Below are positions 46,070 through 54,230 of a stretch of 64,000 nt of DNA, piece by piece. The notes under the pieces were generated by a model that ran no database searches, was not told where the DNA came from, and saw only the letters and a program-made list of their open reading frames with translations. The translations under genes were made by a program, and so were the position numbers. The first letter of the stretch is position 1. Every line of letters begins with the position of its first letter. Origin of the DNA: Candidatus Muiribacterium halophilum (GTDB taxonomy: Bacteria; Muiribacteriota; Muiribacteriia; Muiribacteriales; Muiribacteriaceae); the NCBI GenBank assembly GCA_023228995.1, contig JALOAD010000012.1:11933-75932 (forward strand). The letters run 5' to 3'.

Positions 46070-46813
46070 ATGAAAAAAGTAGGAATAATTGCAATTGCAT
46101 TTTTATTCGTATTTTCATTTGTTTCAAATTTTAATACTGTAACTATGATTGATGATCAAGAAATGTCTCAGATAACAGGTAAAGGTGGCAAAGGCGGTGG
46201 CGGTGGTGGTAGTTCTTATCAGCCTCCAGTAGATGCTGACGGACTTGCTAGCTGGGAATTTTATGATAAATTCATTACAGATTCAATTTATTATTGGAAT
46301 GGAGTTGATTATAGTTTTACAAATCCTAATGGTTATACTGATTCTGATTTTGATGGTCAAATTGATTGTAATGATTCTGTTGTAATTATCGAAACTCTTA
46401 AAAATATGGGTTATGATGTTCCAGAAACAACAGTTGATGGTATTTTTTACAATTATTATACTGATTCAGGTTATGATAAAGATGTTGAAGATTTTTATAC
46501 AAAACATGATTTTGATTATACTAAATCAAATCTTATACATGAAGAAGATCTTAAAGATGGTGACTGGTGGATGCTTGATAAAGGCGATTTAATATTCCTT
46601 GATTATGATAAAAATTTTGTATGGGATAATGCTGCAATATATCTTGGATGGTATGGTGGTTACACTAATGCTGCTATGATTGCTTCAGATTATCATGATA
46701 GAGTTCTTGTTGTTGATCTTGATGATGAAAACGAAATAATAAGTCTTGATATTGAATTTGGATATTCTGATTCAAAATCACTTGATTATTACAATATTGA
46801 AGATTATTTTTAA
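46070..46813 (+). CDS. Secreted papain-fold-like protein with a double-glycine-like motif
   Basis: The signal peptide (about 1-22) is followed by TMIDDQEMSQITGKGG and a Gly-rich run (about 38-51). The phrase resembles double-glycine leader ends of exported peptides (L-x-x-E-E-M-x-x-I-x-G-G). The body has FDGQIDCNDSVVIIETLKNM (about 101-120) with one Cys, and then GDLIFLDYDKNFVWDNAAIY, in the order of a Cys...GDL.F....H.aIYLG active site as in NlpC/P60 or DUF1287 proteins. The catalytic His is not evident (Asp-Asn at that spot). It may be a non-peptidase relative. Strong GGAGGGG ribosome binding site. Confidence 0.55.
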   Translation: MKKVGIIAIAFLFVFSFVSNFNTVTMIDDQEMSQITGKGGKGGGGGGSSYQPPVDADGLASWEFYDKFITDSIYYWNGVDYSFTNPNGYTDSDFDGQIDCNDSVVIIETLKNMGYDVPETTVDGIFYNYYTDSGYDKDVEDFYTKHDFDYTKSNLIHEEDLKDGDWWMLDKGDLIFLDYDKNFVWDNAAIYLGWYGGYTNAAMIASDYHDRVLVVDLDDENEIISLDIEFGYSDSKSLDYYNIEDYF

Positions 46814-46836
46814 CAGAAATTTATAATTTAAAATAT

Positions 46837-46867
46837 AAGCAGGTCATAATGGCCTGCTTTTTTTTAT
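46837..46867 (+). terminator. Rho-independent terminator of the 46070 gene
   Basis: AAGCAGG (46837-46843) pairs with CCTGCTT (46853-46859) around a nine-base loop and is followed by a run of T. It is the clearest intrinsic terminator in the window. Confidence 0.85.
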
Positions 46868-46885
46868 TTTGATTGGAGTGAAATT

Positions 46886-48097
46886 ATGAAAAAAAGTTTT
46901 GTATTGTCTTTTGTTTTTTGTTTAATTATATTTTGTCATAGTGTTGAATTTGAAAATATAAGAAGTTTTATTCTTAGAGAAGAATATGGAAAAGCTCTTG
47001 ATATTATTAATTCCAAAATATCAGAAGACAGTAAAAACCGAGTACTTTATGAGTTGAGAGGTGATGTTTTTTTTCAAATAGAAGAATATCCAAGAGCTTT
47101 GGAAGATTATAAAAAAGCCTATAGATTATCTTTTGAAAAAAAGAATAGTGTTTTATTAAGAGAAAAATACAACAATGTACTCGATAAATTATATTTAAAA
47201 AGTTTATCTTCTTTTATAAAGAAAAATGATTTCAAAACTTTTGAAGTTAATTTACCTGGAAATTACAAAAAAAATGATTTTGAAAGAATAAATTTTAAAC
47301 ATAATTTTGTTTTTCAAGAATTAGGTAGAAAATCTATTGGTCCAAGAGCTTTTTGTGTAAGTAATAATAAAATATATGTAATTGATAATATGGATTATAA
47401 AATTTGTATTTTTGATAATAAAGGCGTTTTATTGAATTCATTTGGAGAAAAAGGTCTTTCAGAAGGAAGATTATTTAGACCTGTTGATATTGCTGCTAGC
47501 AAAAATAGGATTTTTGTTGCAGATATGTATAGAAATATTTTAAGAATAATTTGTTATAACGATAAGAGTGAGTTTTTATGGGAAAAAAAAATTATTCAGG
47601 TTGAACAGATTAATAATATAAAAGTAAATAATGAAATATTGTATATCAGTGGTGTTAAAGATAAAGATAAAACTACTTTGCTTTATGATATGGATGGAAA
47701 CTTAATAGGTTTAAAAAATACTTATTATGAAGATATTAAAATTGAATCTATAAAAGGTAATATAATTGAATTATCCGATAATATTCTTAAAAAAGTGTTT
47801 GAATTAAATTATCCTGACAATGCTATTACAAGAGGTCTTATATATGCGAATAAGGATTTTTTTATATTATCTGTTAAAGTTTTAAAAGATAAAAAAGAAA
47901 AAGAATATTTATATGAACAGATTGTTTATAAAATTGATTATTCAGGTAAAATAATTAAAACTTTATGTTTTAATTCTGAATTATTTGGAAATATTGATAG
48001 AAACACAAAATATTTTTACAATCAAGATGAAAATTCTCTTTATATATCTAATATTGAAAAGAATAAATTTAATGTTTTGAAATTTAGAGATTTTTAA
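46886..48097 (+). CDS. Exported TPR plus NHL-like propeller protein
   Basis: The 403 residues start with a signal peptide (about 1-19). Two TPR motifs follow (about 25-95: EYGKALDIINSKISEDSKNR and EYPRALEDYKKAYRLS). After residue 140 beta-propeller strands appear: NNKIYVIDNMDYKICIFDNK and NRIFVADMYRNILRIICY, separated by the FGEKGLSEGRLFRPVDIA linker typical of NHL repeats. Later blades are divergent. It resembles the NHL protein at 11038 with domain order reversed. Function unknown; extracytoplasmic scaffold by inference. GGAGTG ribosome binding site. Confidence 0.75.
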   Translation: MKKSFVLSFVFCLIIFCHSVEFENIRSFILREEYGKALDIINSKISEDSKNRVLYELRGDVFFQIEEYPRALEDYKKAYRLSFEKKNSVLLREKYNNVLDKLYLKSLSSFIKKNDFKTFEVNLPGNYKKNDFERINFKHNFVFQELGRKSIGPRAFCVSNNKIYVIDNMDYKICIFDNKGVLLNSFGEKGLSEGRLFRPVDIAASKNRIFVADMYRNILRIICYNDKSEFLWEKKIIQVEQINNIKVNNEILYISGVKDKDKTTLLYDMDGNLIGLKNTYYEDIKIESIKGNIIELSDNILKKVFELNYPDNAITRGLIYANKDFFILSVKVLKDKKEKEYLYEQIVYKIDYSGKIIKTLCFNSELFGNIDRNTKYFYNQDENSLYISNIEKNKFNVLKFRDF

Positions 48098-48105
48098 ACT
48101 ATAAT
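48077..48105 (+). promoter_or_regulatory. Nudix gene promoter, probably leaderless
   Basis: TTGAAA (48077-48082), 17 bases, TATAAT (48100-48105), then six bases (TTAAAA) to the ATG. The -10 box overlaps the end of the upstream gene's stop region. Transcription should start at or beside the start codon, and no Shine-Dalgarno exists. Confidence 0.75.
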
Positions 48106-48111
48106 TTAAAA

Positions 48112-48549
48112 ATGCTTAGAGTTAGAATTGCGATTGTCATAATGCATAATAATAAATTACTTTTGGTCAAACACAAAAAAGGTGACCGTGAATACTGGCT
48201 TCTTCCTGGTGGTGGACTTGAAGAAAATGAAACTGTTGAAGCTTGTGCTGTGAGAGAAATAAGAGAGGAAACAGGACTTAATATTTCTCTTGGCAAACTT
48301 ATATTTACCAGCGAATCAATTAATCCTAATGGAAAAAAGCATATTGTAAATTTGTATTTTCAAGGTTTTTTAAAAGAGAGAGAGATTAATATTTGTATTC
48401 AGGATAGAGATATAATAGATGCTAAATTCATTGATATTCATAAAATAGACGAAATAACAATATATCCAAACATAAAAAAAGAACTAACCGATGCGTGGAG
48501 AAAAGATTTTTCACATGATGTTAGACATTTAGGAAACAGGTGGGAGTAA
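48112..48549 (+). CDS. Nudix hydrolase
   Basis: This 145-residue protein has the Nudix fold. The Nudix box spans about residues 34-57 and fits GX5EX7REUXEEXGU, with the key residues REIREETGL present. It would hydrolyse a nucleoside-diphosphate-linked substrate in the cytoplasm; the substrate cannot be predicted. The next gene's ATG follows two bases after the stop. A strong promoter with no leader lies directly upstream. Confidence 0.92.
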   Translation: MLRVRIAIVIMHNNKLLLVKHKKGDREYWLLPGGGLEENETVEACAVREIREETGLNISLGKLIFTSESINPNGKKHIVNLYFQGFLKEREINICIQDRDIIDAKFIDIHKIDEITIYPNIKKELTDAWRKDFSHDVRHLGNRWE

Positions 48550-48551
48550 AA

Positions 48552-51104
48552 ATGCTTTTAAAGAAAAAATACAATGTTTTAATAAAAGAGTATGAAGAAA
48601 AAATGAAATTACGTCCTGATGATGTAAATACTCTTTATAATTTAGGTAAACTTTATGAACTTAAAGGCAGGTTTGAGGAAGCAGTTAGTGTTTTTCAAAA
48701 AGCGTCAAATTTTAAACCTGATGATGTTAATATAAAAATATCTATTGGTGATATTCAAGCAAAAACTGAAATGTTTAATATTGCACTTGATACTTATAAA
48801 AAAGCTCTTAATATGAATTCTAAAAATACTCAACTTCATATAAAGATTGGTAATATATACAGAAAACTTAAAAAAGATGATGATGCTATAATTTGCTATA
48901 ACAATGCAATAAAATATGATAGAAACTGTTTTTATGCTTATATTAATCTTGCACAGATATTTTTTGAAAAAGATCTTCTTGATGTTTCACTTATGAATAT
49001 AAAAAAAGCTATATCAATAAATACAAATTATTCTTATGCACATTTTCTTATGGCGAAAGTTTATGAAAAACAGGGTGAATATTCAAAAGCAATGCTTGAG
49101 TATAATAAAACAATTCTTATAAATCCTGATGATGTTTATGCTATTTCAAGACTTGGTTATATTTATATGGAAAACAAAGAGCAGGCTAAAGCTATGAAAT
49201 ATTGTCAAAGAGCTATAATAAAAGATCCTGACAATGTATATGCTCATTATAATTATGGATTAGTTCTTCTTAAAACAGGTAATTTTAATGACGCAGTTAC
49301 TGAGCTAAAAAAAGTTTCTAATATCAATGCTGATGTTAATGATGTAAGTTATCATCTTGCAACTGCTTATAATGAGCTTGAATTATTTGATTCTGCTATA
49401 AATATTCTTGAAAAAGTAAAAGATAAAAGTTTTTCTGAATATCTTCTTCTTGGAAATATTTATAAAAGAAAAAATGATTTTATAAATGCTGAAAAAATAT
49501 TTCTAAAAAGTCTAACTATAAATCCTATGAGTGGAGAAGTTTATTATAATCTCTCTACAATTGAAAAAGCTAGGGGTAAAGTTAAAAAAGCAGTTGATTA
49601 TCTTAATAAAGCAATTGAAATTGATAATGAAAACTATAAAGCATATAATCTTCTTGGAGATATTAATTCTGAAAAAGGTGATTATGATGAAGCTGTTAAA
49701 TTATGGAAAAAAGCAGATTCTTTAAAAACAGAAGATGAAGGTGCAAATCCTTTATTTGAAGATAAGTCTAATATTGACGAGGATATTCAAAGATTGCGAC
49801 AAGCACTTCTTATGGAATCTAATTCTTCAAAATTACATTATGAACTTGCATGTCTTTTAAAAAACAAAGGAAGACTTGAAGAAGCTATACAGGAATTTCA
49901 AAAAGTTCTTGAACTTGAACCTTCAGATCAGCATGCACAATATTATCTTGAAATTATTCTTAAAAAAAAGGGTTATTATCATAATGAAATACTTAAAATA
50001 GAGCAAAAGCTTGTCAAAGAACCTGAAAATGTTAAATTTATATTTGAGCTTGGTAAAATATGTCGAAAAAATGGGGATATTGAAAGAGCAATACTTGAAT
50101 GGGAAAAAGCAATTGCTATTGATCCTGAACTTGCAGAAGCATATACTGAACTTGCTTATGCTTATAAAGCAAAAGGTGATTCATCTAAAGCATGTAGATT
50201 TTTTGAAATTGCTTTGGAAGTTGAACCTGAAAATAAAGAAGCAGCACTAAGTCTTGCAAAACTATATAAAAACACCGGAAAACTTGAGGATTCTGCAAAT
50301 ATCCTAAAAAGAATGATAAAGGTAGAAAGTAATTTTGATTTTAATTATCAGCTTGGTCTTGTTTATAAGATGATGGGAAAATTTGATCTTGCTCTTTTAT
50401 ATTTTGAATTTGCTTTTAAACATGAAAAAAAGCATGAGGATCTTCTTTATAATATGGCTTATATATTTTTCAAACTTAAAGAATATGAAAAAGCTATATT
50501 ATTTGCAGAAAAAGTTATAGAACTTAATATAGAATCAGGTTCAGCTTATTATATTATTGGTAATATTCATAAAATCAGAAATGATAATGAAAAAGCTGCT
50601 TTTTATCTTAAAAAAGCTGTAACAAAAAATCCAGAAGATCAGTTTGGACATTATCTTCTTGGTATAGTTCATAAAACTATGGGTGAAAGTGAATCTGCTG
50701 TTAAAGCTTTTCAGAAAGCTATAAATCTTAATTCAGAAGATATTTATGCTCATACAAATCTTGGTATGCTTTATTATGATGCGGGTTCTCTTGATGATGC
50801 TATTCGAGAATTTCACAAAGCAATGATAATTAATCCTGAAGATGATCTTGTACTTTATAATCTTGGACTTGCATACTATGACAAAAAAATGCTTGAAAAT
50901 GCAATTTCTGTATGGAAAAAACATATTATGATAAAACCTGATGATCCTTATGTTCACTATAATCTTGGTTATGCTTATGAGGAAGTTGGTATGCTTAAAG
51001 ATGCTATTGATTCATGGGAAAAAGCTATAACTCTTGTTGATGATAGTTCAAGATTGGGTAAATTTGCCAAAGAAGCAATAAAAAATGCTCATCATTCACT
51101 TTAA
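48552..51104 (+). CDS. Large TPR-repeat protein
   Basis: The 850 residues consist almost entirely of about two dozen TPR units of 34 residues. Examples are VNTLYNLGKLYELKGRFEEA, AHYNYGLVLLKTGNFNDAV and AHTNLGMLYYDAGSLDDAI. There is no signal peptide or membrane segment, so it is probably cytoplasmic. Similar proteins include O-GlcNAc transferase TPR arms, but no catalytic domain is attached. GGTGGGAG before the ATG at 48552 supports this start; a GTG at 48540 lies within that site. Partner unknown. Confidence 0.85.
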   Translation: MLLKKKYNVLIKEYEEKMKLRPDDVNTLYNLGKLYELKGRFEEAVSVFQKASNFKPDDVNIKISIGDIQAKTEMFNIALDTYKKALNMNSKNTQLHIKIGNIYRKLKKDDDAIICYNNAIKYDRNCFYAYINLAQIFFEKDLLDVSLMNIKKAISINTNYSYAHFLMAKVYEKQGEYSKAMLEYNKTILINPDDVYAISRLGYIYMENKEQAKAMKYCQRAIIKDPDNVYAHYNYGLVLLKTGNFNDAVTELKKVSNINADVNDVSYHLATAYNELELFDSAINILEKVKDKSFSEYLLLGNIYKRKNDFINAEKIFLKSLTINPMSGEVYYNLSTIEKARGKVKKAVDYLNKAIEIDNENYKAYNLLGDINSEKGDYDEAVKLWKKADSLKTEDEGANPLFEDKSNIDEDIQRLRQALLMESNSSKLHYELACLLKNKGRLEEAIQEFQKVLELEPSDQHAQYYLEIILKKKGYYHNEILKIEQKLVKEPENVKFIFELGKICRKNGDIERAILEWEKAIAIDPELAEAYTELAYAYKAKGDSSKACRFFEIALEVEPENKEAALSLAKLYKNTGKLEDSANILKRMIKVESNFDFNYQLGLVYKMMGKFDLALLYFEFAFKHEKKHEDLLYNMAYIFFKLKEYEKAILFAEKVIELNIESGSAYYIIGNIHKIRNDNEKAAFYLKKAVTKNPEDQFGHYLLGIVHKTMGESESAVKAFQKAINLNSEDIYAHTNLGMLYYDAGSLDDAIREFHKAMIINPEDDLVLYNLGLAYYDKKMLENAISVWKKHIMIKPDDPYVHYNLGYAYEEVGMLKDAIDSWEKAITLVDDSSRLGKFAKEAIKNAHHSL

Positions 51105-51117
51105 ATCTTTAACCCAC

Positions 51118-51136
51118 AAACCATAAATGGTTTTAT
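51118..51136 (+). terminator. Weak intrinsic terminator after the TPR gene
   Basis: AAACCA/TGGTTT with a four-base loop is followed by a few T. The stem is short, so efficiency is doubtful. Confidence 0.45.
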
Positions 51137-51139
51137 TAT

Positions 51140-51168
51140 TTGACAAGTTTTTTATATTTTATTATTAT
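51140..51168 (+). promoter_or_regulatory. mnmA promoter
   Basis: A perfect TTGACA (51140-51145), 17 bases, TATTAT (51163-51168). The start point would be near 51175, leaving a 23-base leader that carries the AGGAG ribosome binding site at 51187-51191. Confidence 0.75.
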
Positions 51169-51197
51169 ATACACTGCTAAAATACTAGGAGTTGACA

Positions 51198-52250
51198 TTG
51201 AAAAAAGTTATTATTGGTATGAGTGGTGGAGTTGATTCTTCTGTTGGTGCTGTTTTGTTAAAGGAACAAGGTTTTGAGGTTACAGGAATTACTTTTAAAT
51301 TATATACAAAATGTGAAAATTTATGCTGTTCTGATAAATCTGTATTAGATGCACAAGATGTTTGTAAAAGGCTTGATATAAAACATTTTTCTTCAAATTA
51401 TGAAGAAGATTTTGAAAACAAAGTAGTTTTAAATTTTATAGATGAATATACAAATGGTTTTACTCCTAATCCTTGTGTTGAATGCAATAGGTCGATAAAA
51501 TTTAAGCATCTTATTGCTGAGGCTAATAAGCTTGGAATAGATTATATTTCGACTGGTCATTATTGCAATATTGAATATATTGATGGTTGTTTTGTAATTA
51601 TGGAAGGTTTTGATTCTAATAAAGATCAGAGTTATTTTTTATATGCGATTAAGGAAGAATGGCTTTCAAGAATTATTTTCCCTTTGGGGAATTTTTCAAA
51701 ACCTATGATTAGAGAAAAAGCTAAAAAAAACAATCTTGAAAGGGTTAAAGATAAAAAAGATTCTTATGAGATTTGTTTTATTAATGGTTCTTATAAAGAT
51801 TTTCTTAAAGAAAGACTTGGAGAAATGCCTGGTGATATTATTTTTTATCCTGAAAATAAAATTATTGGAAAGCATAATGGTATATATAATTTTACGGTTG
51901 GACAGTCAAGAGGTCTTAATATTGCGTGGAGTCATAGATTATATGTTAAAAGCATACATGCTAAAAAAAATATTGTTTATGTATCAAAAGAAGAGGATAT
52001 TTTTGCAAAGTCTTTTTTAATTGAAAACTGTAATATTTTTAGTATATTTTATAAAAGGTATAGTAAAGAATCTTATTTTAGTGTTAAAATAAGGCATTAT
52101 AGTAAAAAGCATAATTGTCGTGTTAGTATAATTGATGAAAAAACTCTTTATATTGTTCTTGAAGAAAGTGTAAAAGCTATTACGCCTGGTCAGTCTGCTG
52201 TGATTTATCAGGATAATATTGTGCTTGCAGGGGGGGTGATATATAATTAA
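51198..52250 (+). CDS. mnmA: tRNA-specific 2-thiouridylase MnmA
   Basis: MnmA installs the 2-thio group on U34 of tRNA Lys, Glu and Gln. The PP-loop motif GMSGGVDSS is at the N terminus. The catalytic Cys pair is visible: NPCVECN (C93) and YEICFI (C193). GHYCNIEY and DQSYFLYAI follow as in the family, and the C-terminal beta barrel ends with TPGQSAVIYQ. The TTG at 51198 has AGGAG six bases upstream; the TTG at 51192 touches it. A separate promoter drives it. Confidence 0.95.
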   Translation: MKKVIIGMSGGVDSSVGAVLLKEQGFEVTGITFKLYTKCENLCCSDKSVLDAQDVCKRLDIKHFSSNYEEDFENKVVLNFIDEYTNGFTPNPCVECNRSIKFKHLIAEANKLGIDYISTGHYCNIEYIDGCFVIMEGFDSNKDQSYFLYAIKEEWLSRIIFPLGNFSKPMIREKAKKNNLERVKDKKDSYEICFINGSYKDFLKERLGEMPGDIIFYPENKIIGKHNGIYNFTVGQSRGLNIAWSHRLYVKSIHAKKNIVYVSKEEDIFAKSFLIENCNIFSIFYKRYSKESYFSVKIRHYSKKHNCRVSIIDEKTLYIVLEESVKAITPGQSAVIYQDNIVLAGGVIYN

Positions 52251-52290
52251 GAATTAAAAATTAAAAATTAAAAATTAAGAATTAAAAAAA
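52245..52290 (+). repeat. ATTAAAA heptamer run
   Basis: About six copies of ATTAAAA (one as ATTAAGA) lie directly after the mnmA stop. Such runs are common in AT-rich genomes and no function is evident. Confidence 0.75.
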
Positions 52291-52338
52291 CAGTATAGAG
52301 ACGGTATGTTAGTGTTTTTAAGCTTTTATATGTACTTA

Positions 52339-52374
52339 TACGCTTTACATACTGAACTTGTACGCTTTATATAC
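52339..52374. promoter_or_regulatory. Direct repeat TACGCTTTAYATAC upstream of the fumarase genes
   Basis: TACGCTTTACATAC (52339-52352) and TACGCTTTATATAC (52361-52374) are 22 bases apart, two helical turns. Each is preceded by ACTT; a third, weaker ACTTATAC lies at about 52388. This could be an operator for the fumarase operon starting at 52427. Confidence 0.4.
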
Positions 52375-52426
52375 CGATTTATTTGCACTTATACATTTTT
52401 ATTATTTAAATAGGAAATATTTAAAA

Positions 52427-53266
52427 TTGAATTTAGAAGAAAAAATAAAAAATGATATTTATAAAAGTGTTTTAAAATCTTCAATTTCTCTTGAAGATAA
52501 TTATATAGATTTTATTAAATCTAAAATTAATAATTCTCAAATATCTAAAGAGAGATTTTTCTTAAGAAAAATAATTGAAAATTCAAAAATTGCTGAGTGT
52601 AAAGAATGGCCATTATGTCAGGATACGGGTTTTTTAACATTTTATATAAAACTTCCTAAATGGTTTCAAAATGGTTATTTATTAAAAAATATTATTGATA
52701 ATTCTTTAATTAAATTATGGAAAGATAAAGGTTTTAGAAATTCTGTAATTGGTAATAATGGTGTAAATACTGATAATAATCTTCCTGCTAAATATTATTT
52801 TGATTTTTCAAATGAGGATAAACTTGATATTAGTTATATTATAAAAGGTGGTGGAAGTGAAAATGTATCATTGCTTTTAACATTAATTCCTAATATTGAA
52901 GAGGATGAATTTGTTGAAAAAGTTAGTTGTGAAATATTAAATAAAGCTAATTCAAAAGCTTGTCCTCCTTATTTTATTGGAATTGGTAAGGGTGGAAGTG
53001 TTGAAAGTAGTTCTATTAATGCTAGAAAAGCTTTAATTGATATTGATTTTAAAAATATGAATAATATTGAAAGTAAAATTTGTGAAAAGTTAAATCTATC
53101 AAATATTGGGTTATTTGGTACAAAATATGGTGATACAGTTTTTTTTGTTAAAATAATAGAAGATTTTAGTCATATAGCAAATAATATAGTTAGTATTGCT
53201 ATAAATTGTCATAGTCTTAGAAGAGGTAAAGTAATTTATACTAGAGAATATAATGAAAATTCATAG
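52427..53266 (+). CDS. Class I fumarate hydratase (or tartrate dehydratase), alpha subunit
   Basis: This is the iron-sulfur subunit of an oxygen-sensitive fumarase that interconverts fumarate and malate. Cluster Cys candidates are seen in LCQDTG (C64), SKACPPYFIG and the late INCHSLRRG motif. The GGGSENVS and IGKGGSVESS loops are also typical. The frame runs back to 52358 but includes a repeat region; AGGAAA upstream favours the TTG at 52427 (279 residues). It overlaps the beta subunit gene by 14 bases. Tartrate dehydratase cannot be excluded. Confidence 0.88.
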   Translation: MNLEEKIKNDIYKSVLKSSISLEDNYIDFIKSKINNSQISKERFFLRKIIENSKIAECKEWPLCQDTGFLTFYIKLPKWFQNGYLLKNIIDNSLIKLWKDKGFRNSVIGNNGVNTDNNLPAKYYFDFSNEDKLDISYIIKGGGSENVSLLLTLIPNIEEDEFVEKVSCEILNKANSKACPPYFIGIGKGGSVESSSINARKALIDIDFKNMNNIESKICEKLNLSNIGLFGTKYGDTVFFVKIIEDFSHIANNIVSIAINCHSLRRGKVIYTREYNENS

Positions 53267-53735
53267 ATTAAATATTCCTTTAATTAATTATAATATTTTA
53301 AAAAATATAGAAAACGATGATTTTGTATATGTTTCTGGAAAAGTCTATATTATGCGTGATAGAGCTCATAAAAGATATATAAAAGAAAATAAACATATTA
53401 TTGATTTTAATGGTTCTGCTATTTATTATGCTGGGCCGACTCAAAATGGAATTACAGGTCCGACCACTTCTTCGAGAATGGATAAATATACTGAATATTT
53501 TGCAGATAAAGGCGTTAAAATTTTTATTGGAAAGGGTGAAAGAGATAATTTTCTTTTAAAAAAAATATATTTAAAAAATAATTCTTTATATCTGACTACT
53601 TTTGGTGGTATTGCTTCATATTTGACTAAAAAAACAAAAAATCTTAAACTTGTATGCTATGAAGATCTTGGTTGTGAAGCAATTTATGAAGTTGATTTGA
53701 AAAATTTTCCGTGTATTTGTAGTAAACATACTTAA
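53253..53735 (+). CDS. Class I fumarate hydratase (or tartrate dehydratase), beta subunit
   Basis: The small subunit (160 residues) carries the swivelling beta domain that completes the fumarase active site. Motifs are VYIMRDRAHKRYI near the N terminus, YAGPTQNGITGPTTSSRMDK, and FIGKG with TTFGGIASYL. It is the normal partner of the preceding gene. No other citric acid cycle gene is in the window. Confidence 0.9.
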   Translation: MKIHRLNIPLINYNILKNIENDDFVYVSGKVYIMRDRAHKRYIKENKHIIDFNGSAIYYAGPTQNGITGPTTSSRMDKYTEYFADKGVKIFIGKGERDNFLLKKIYLKNNSLYLTTFGGIASYLTKKTKNLKLVCYEDLGCEAIYEVDLKNFPCICSKHT

Positions 53736-53853
53736 ATATTGAAATATAATTCAGAATAATATACTATTTAATTTATAATACTATTATTTATTTAAAGTGT
53801 TGAATTGAGATTTTTATACAATTCTTACTCTTTTATTCTTTGAGGTACAAAAA

Positions 53854-54228
53854 ATGTTAGGTTTAAAATTATTAGTTCTTGATGATGATGATGTTATTAG
53901 GGAAAATATGCTTGCTTATCTTGAAGATGAAGGTTTTAATGTAACGGGTTGTTCAAGTGGTGAATATGCTCTTAATCTACTAAAAAAACAATGTTTTGAT
54001 GCTGGTATAATTGATATGAGACTGCCTGGTATTGATGGTTCTGAATTCATTATAAAAGCTCATAATATTAATTCAAAGATGAGATTTGTTATTCATGCAG
54101 GAACTACGAATTTTGTTTTATCAGATGAATTAAAAAATATTGGTATTAAGTCTAAGCAAGTTTTGTTGAAACCGGTTAAAAATATGGAAGATATAATTTA
54201 TACTTTAAAAATTGTTATGGAGGATTGA
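53854..54228 (+). CDS. Single-domain response regulator receiver
   Basis: This 124-residue protein is a lone CheY-like receiver. The acidic pocket is LDDDD at the N terminus, the phosphorylated Asp is D54 in IIDMRLPG, and Lys is in LLKPVK near the end. It has no output domain. The next gene is a hybrid kinase overlapping by none but following within three bases, so it may be a phosphoacceptor or connector for it. GAGG ribosome binding site. Confidence 0.9.
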   Translation: MLGLKLLVLDDDDVIRENMLAYLEDEGFNVTGCSSGEYALNLLKKQCFDAGIIDMRLPGIDGSEFIIKAHNINSKMRFVIHAGTTNFVLSDELKNIGIKSKQVLLKPVKNMEDIIYTLKIVMED

Positions 54229-54230
54229 TA

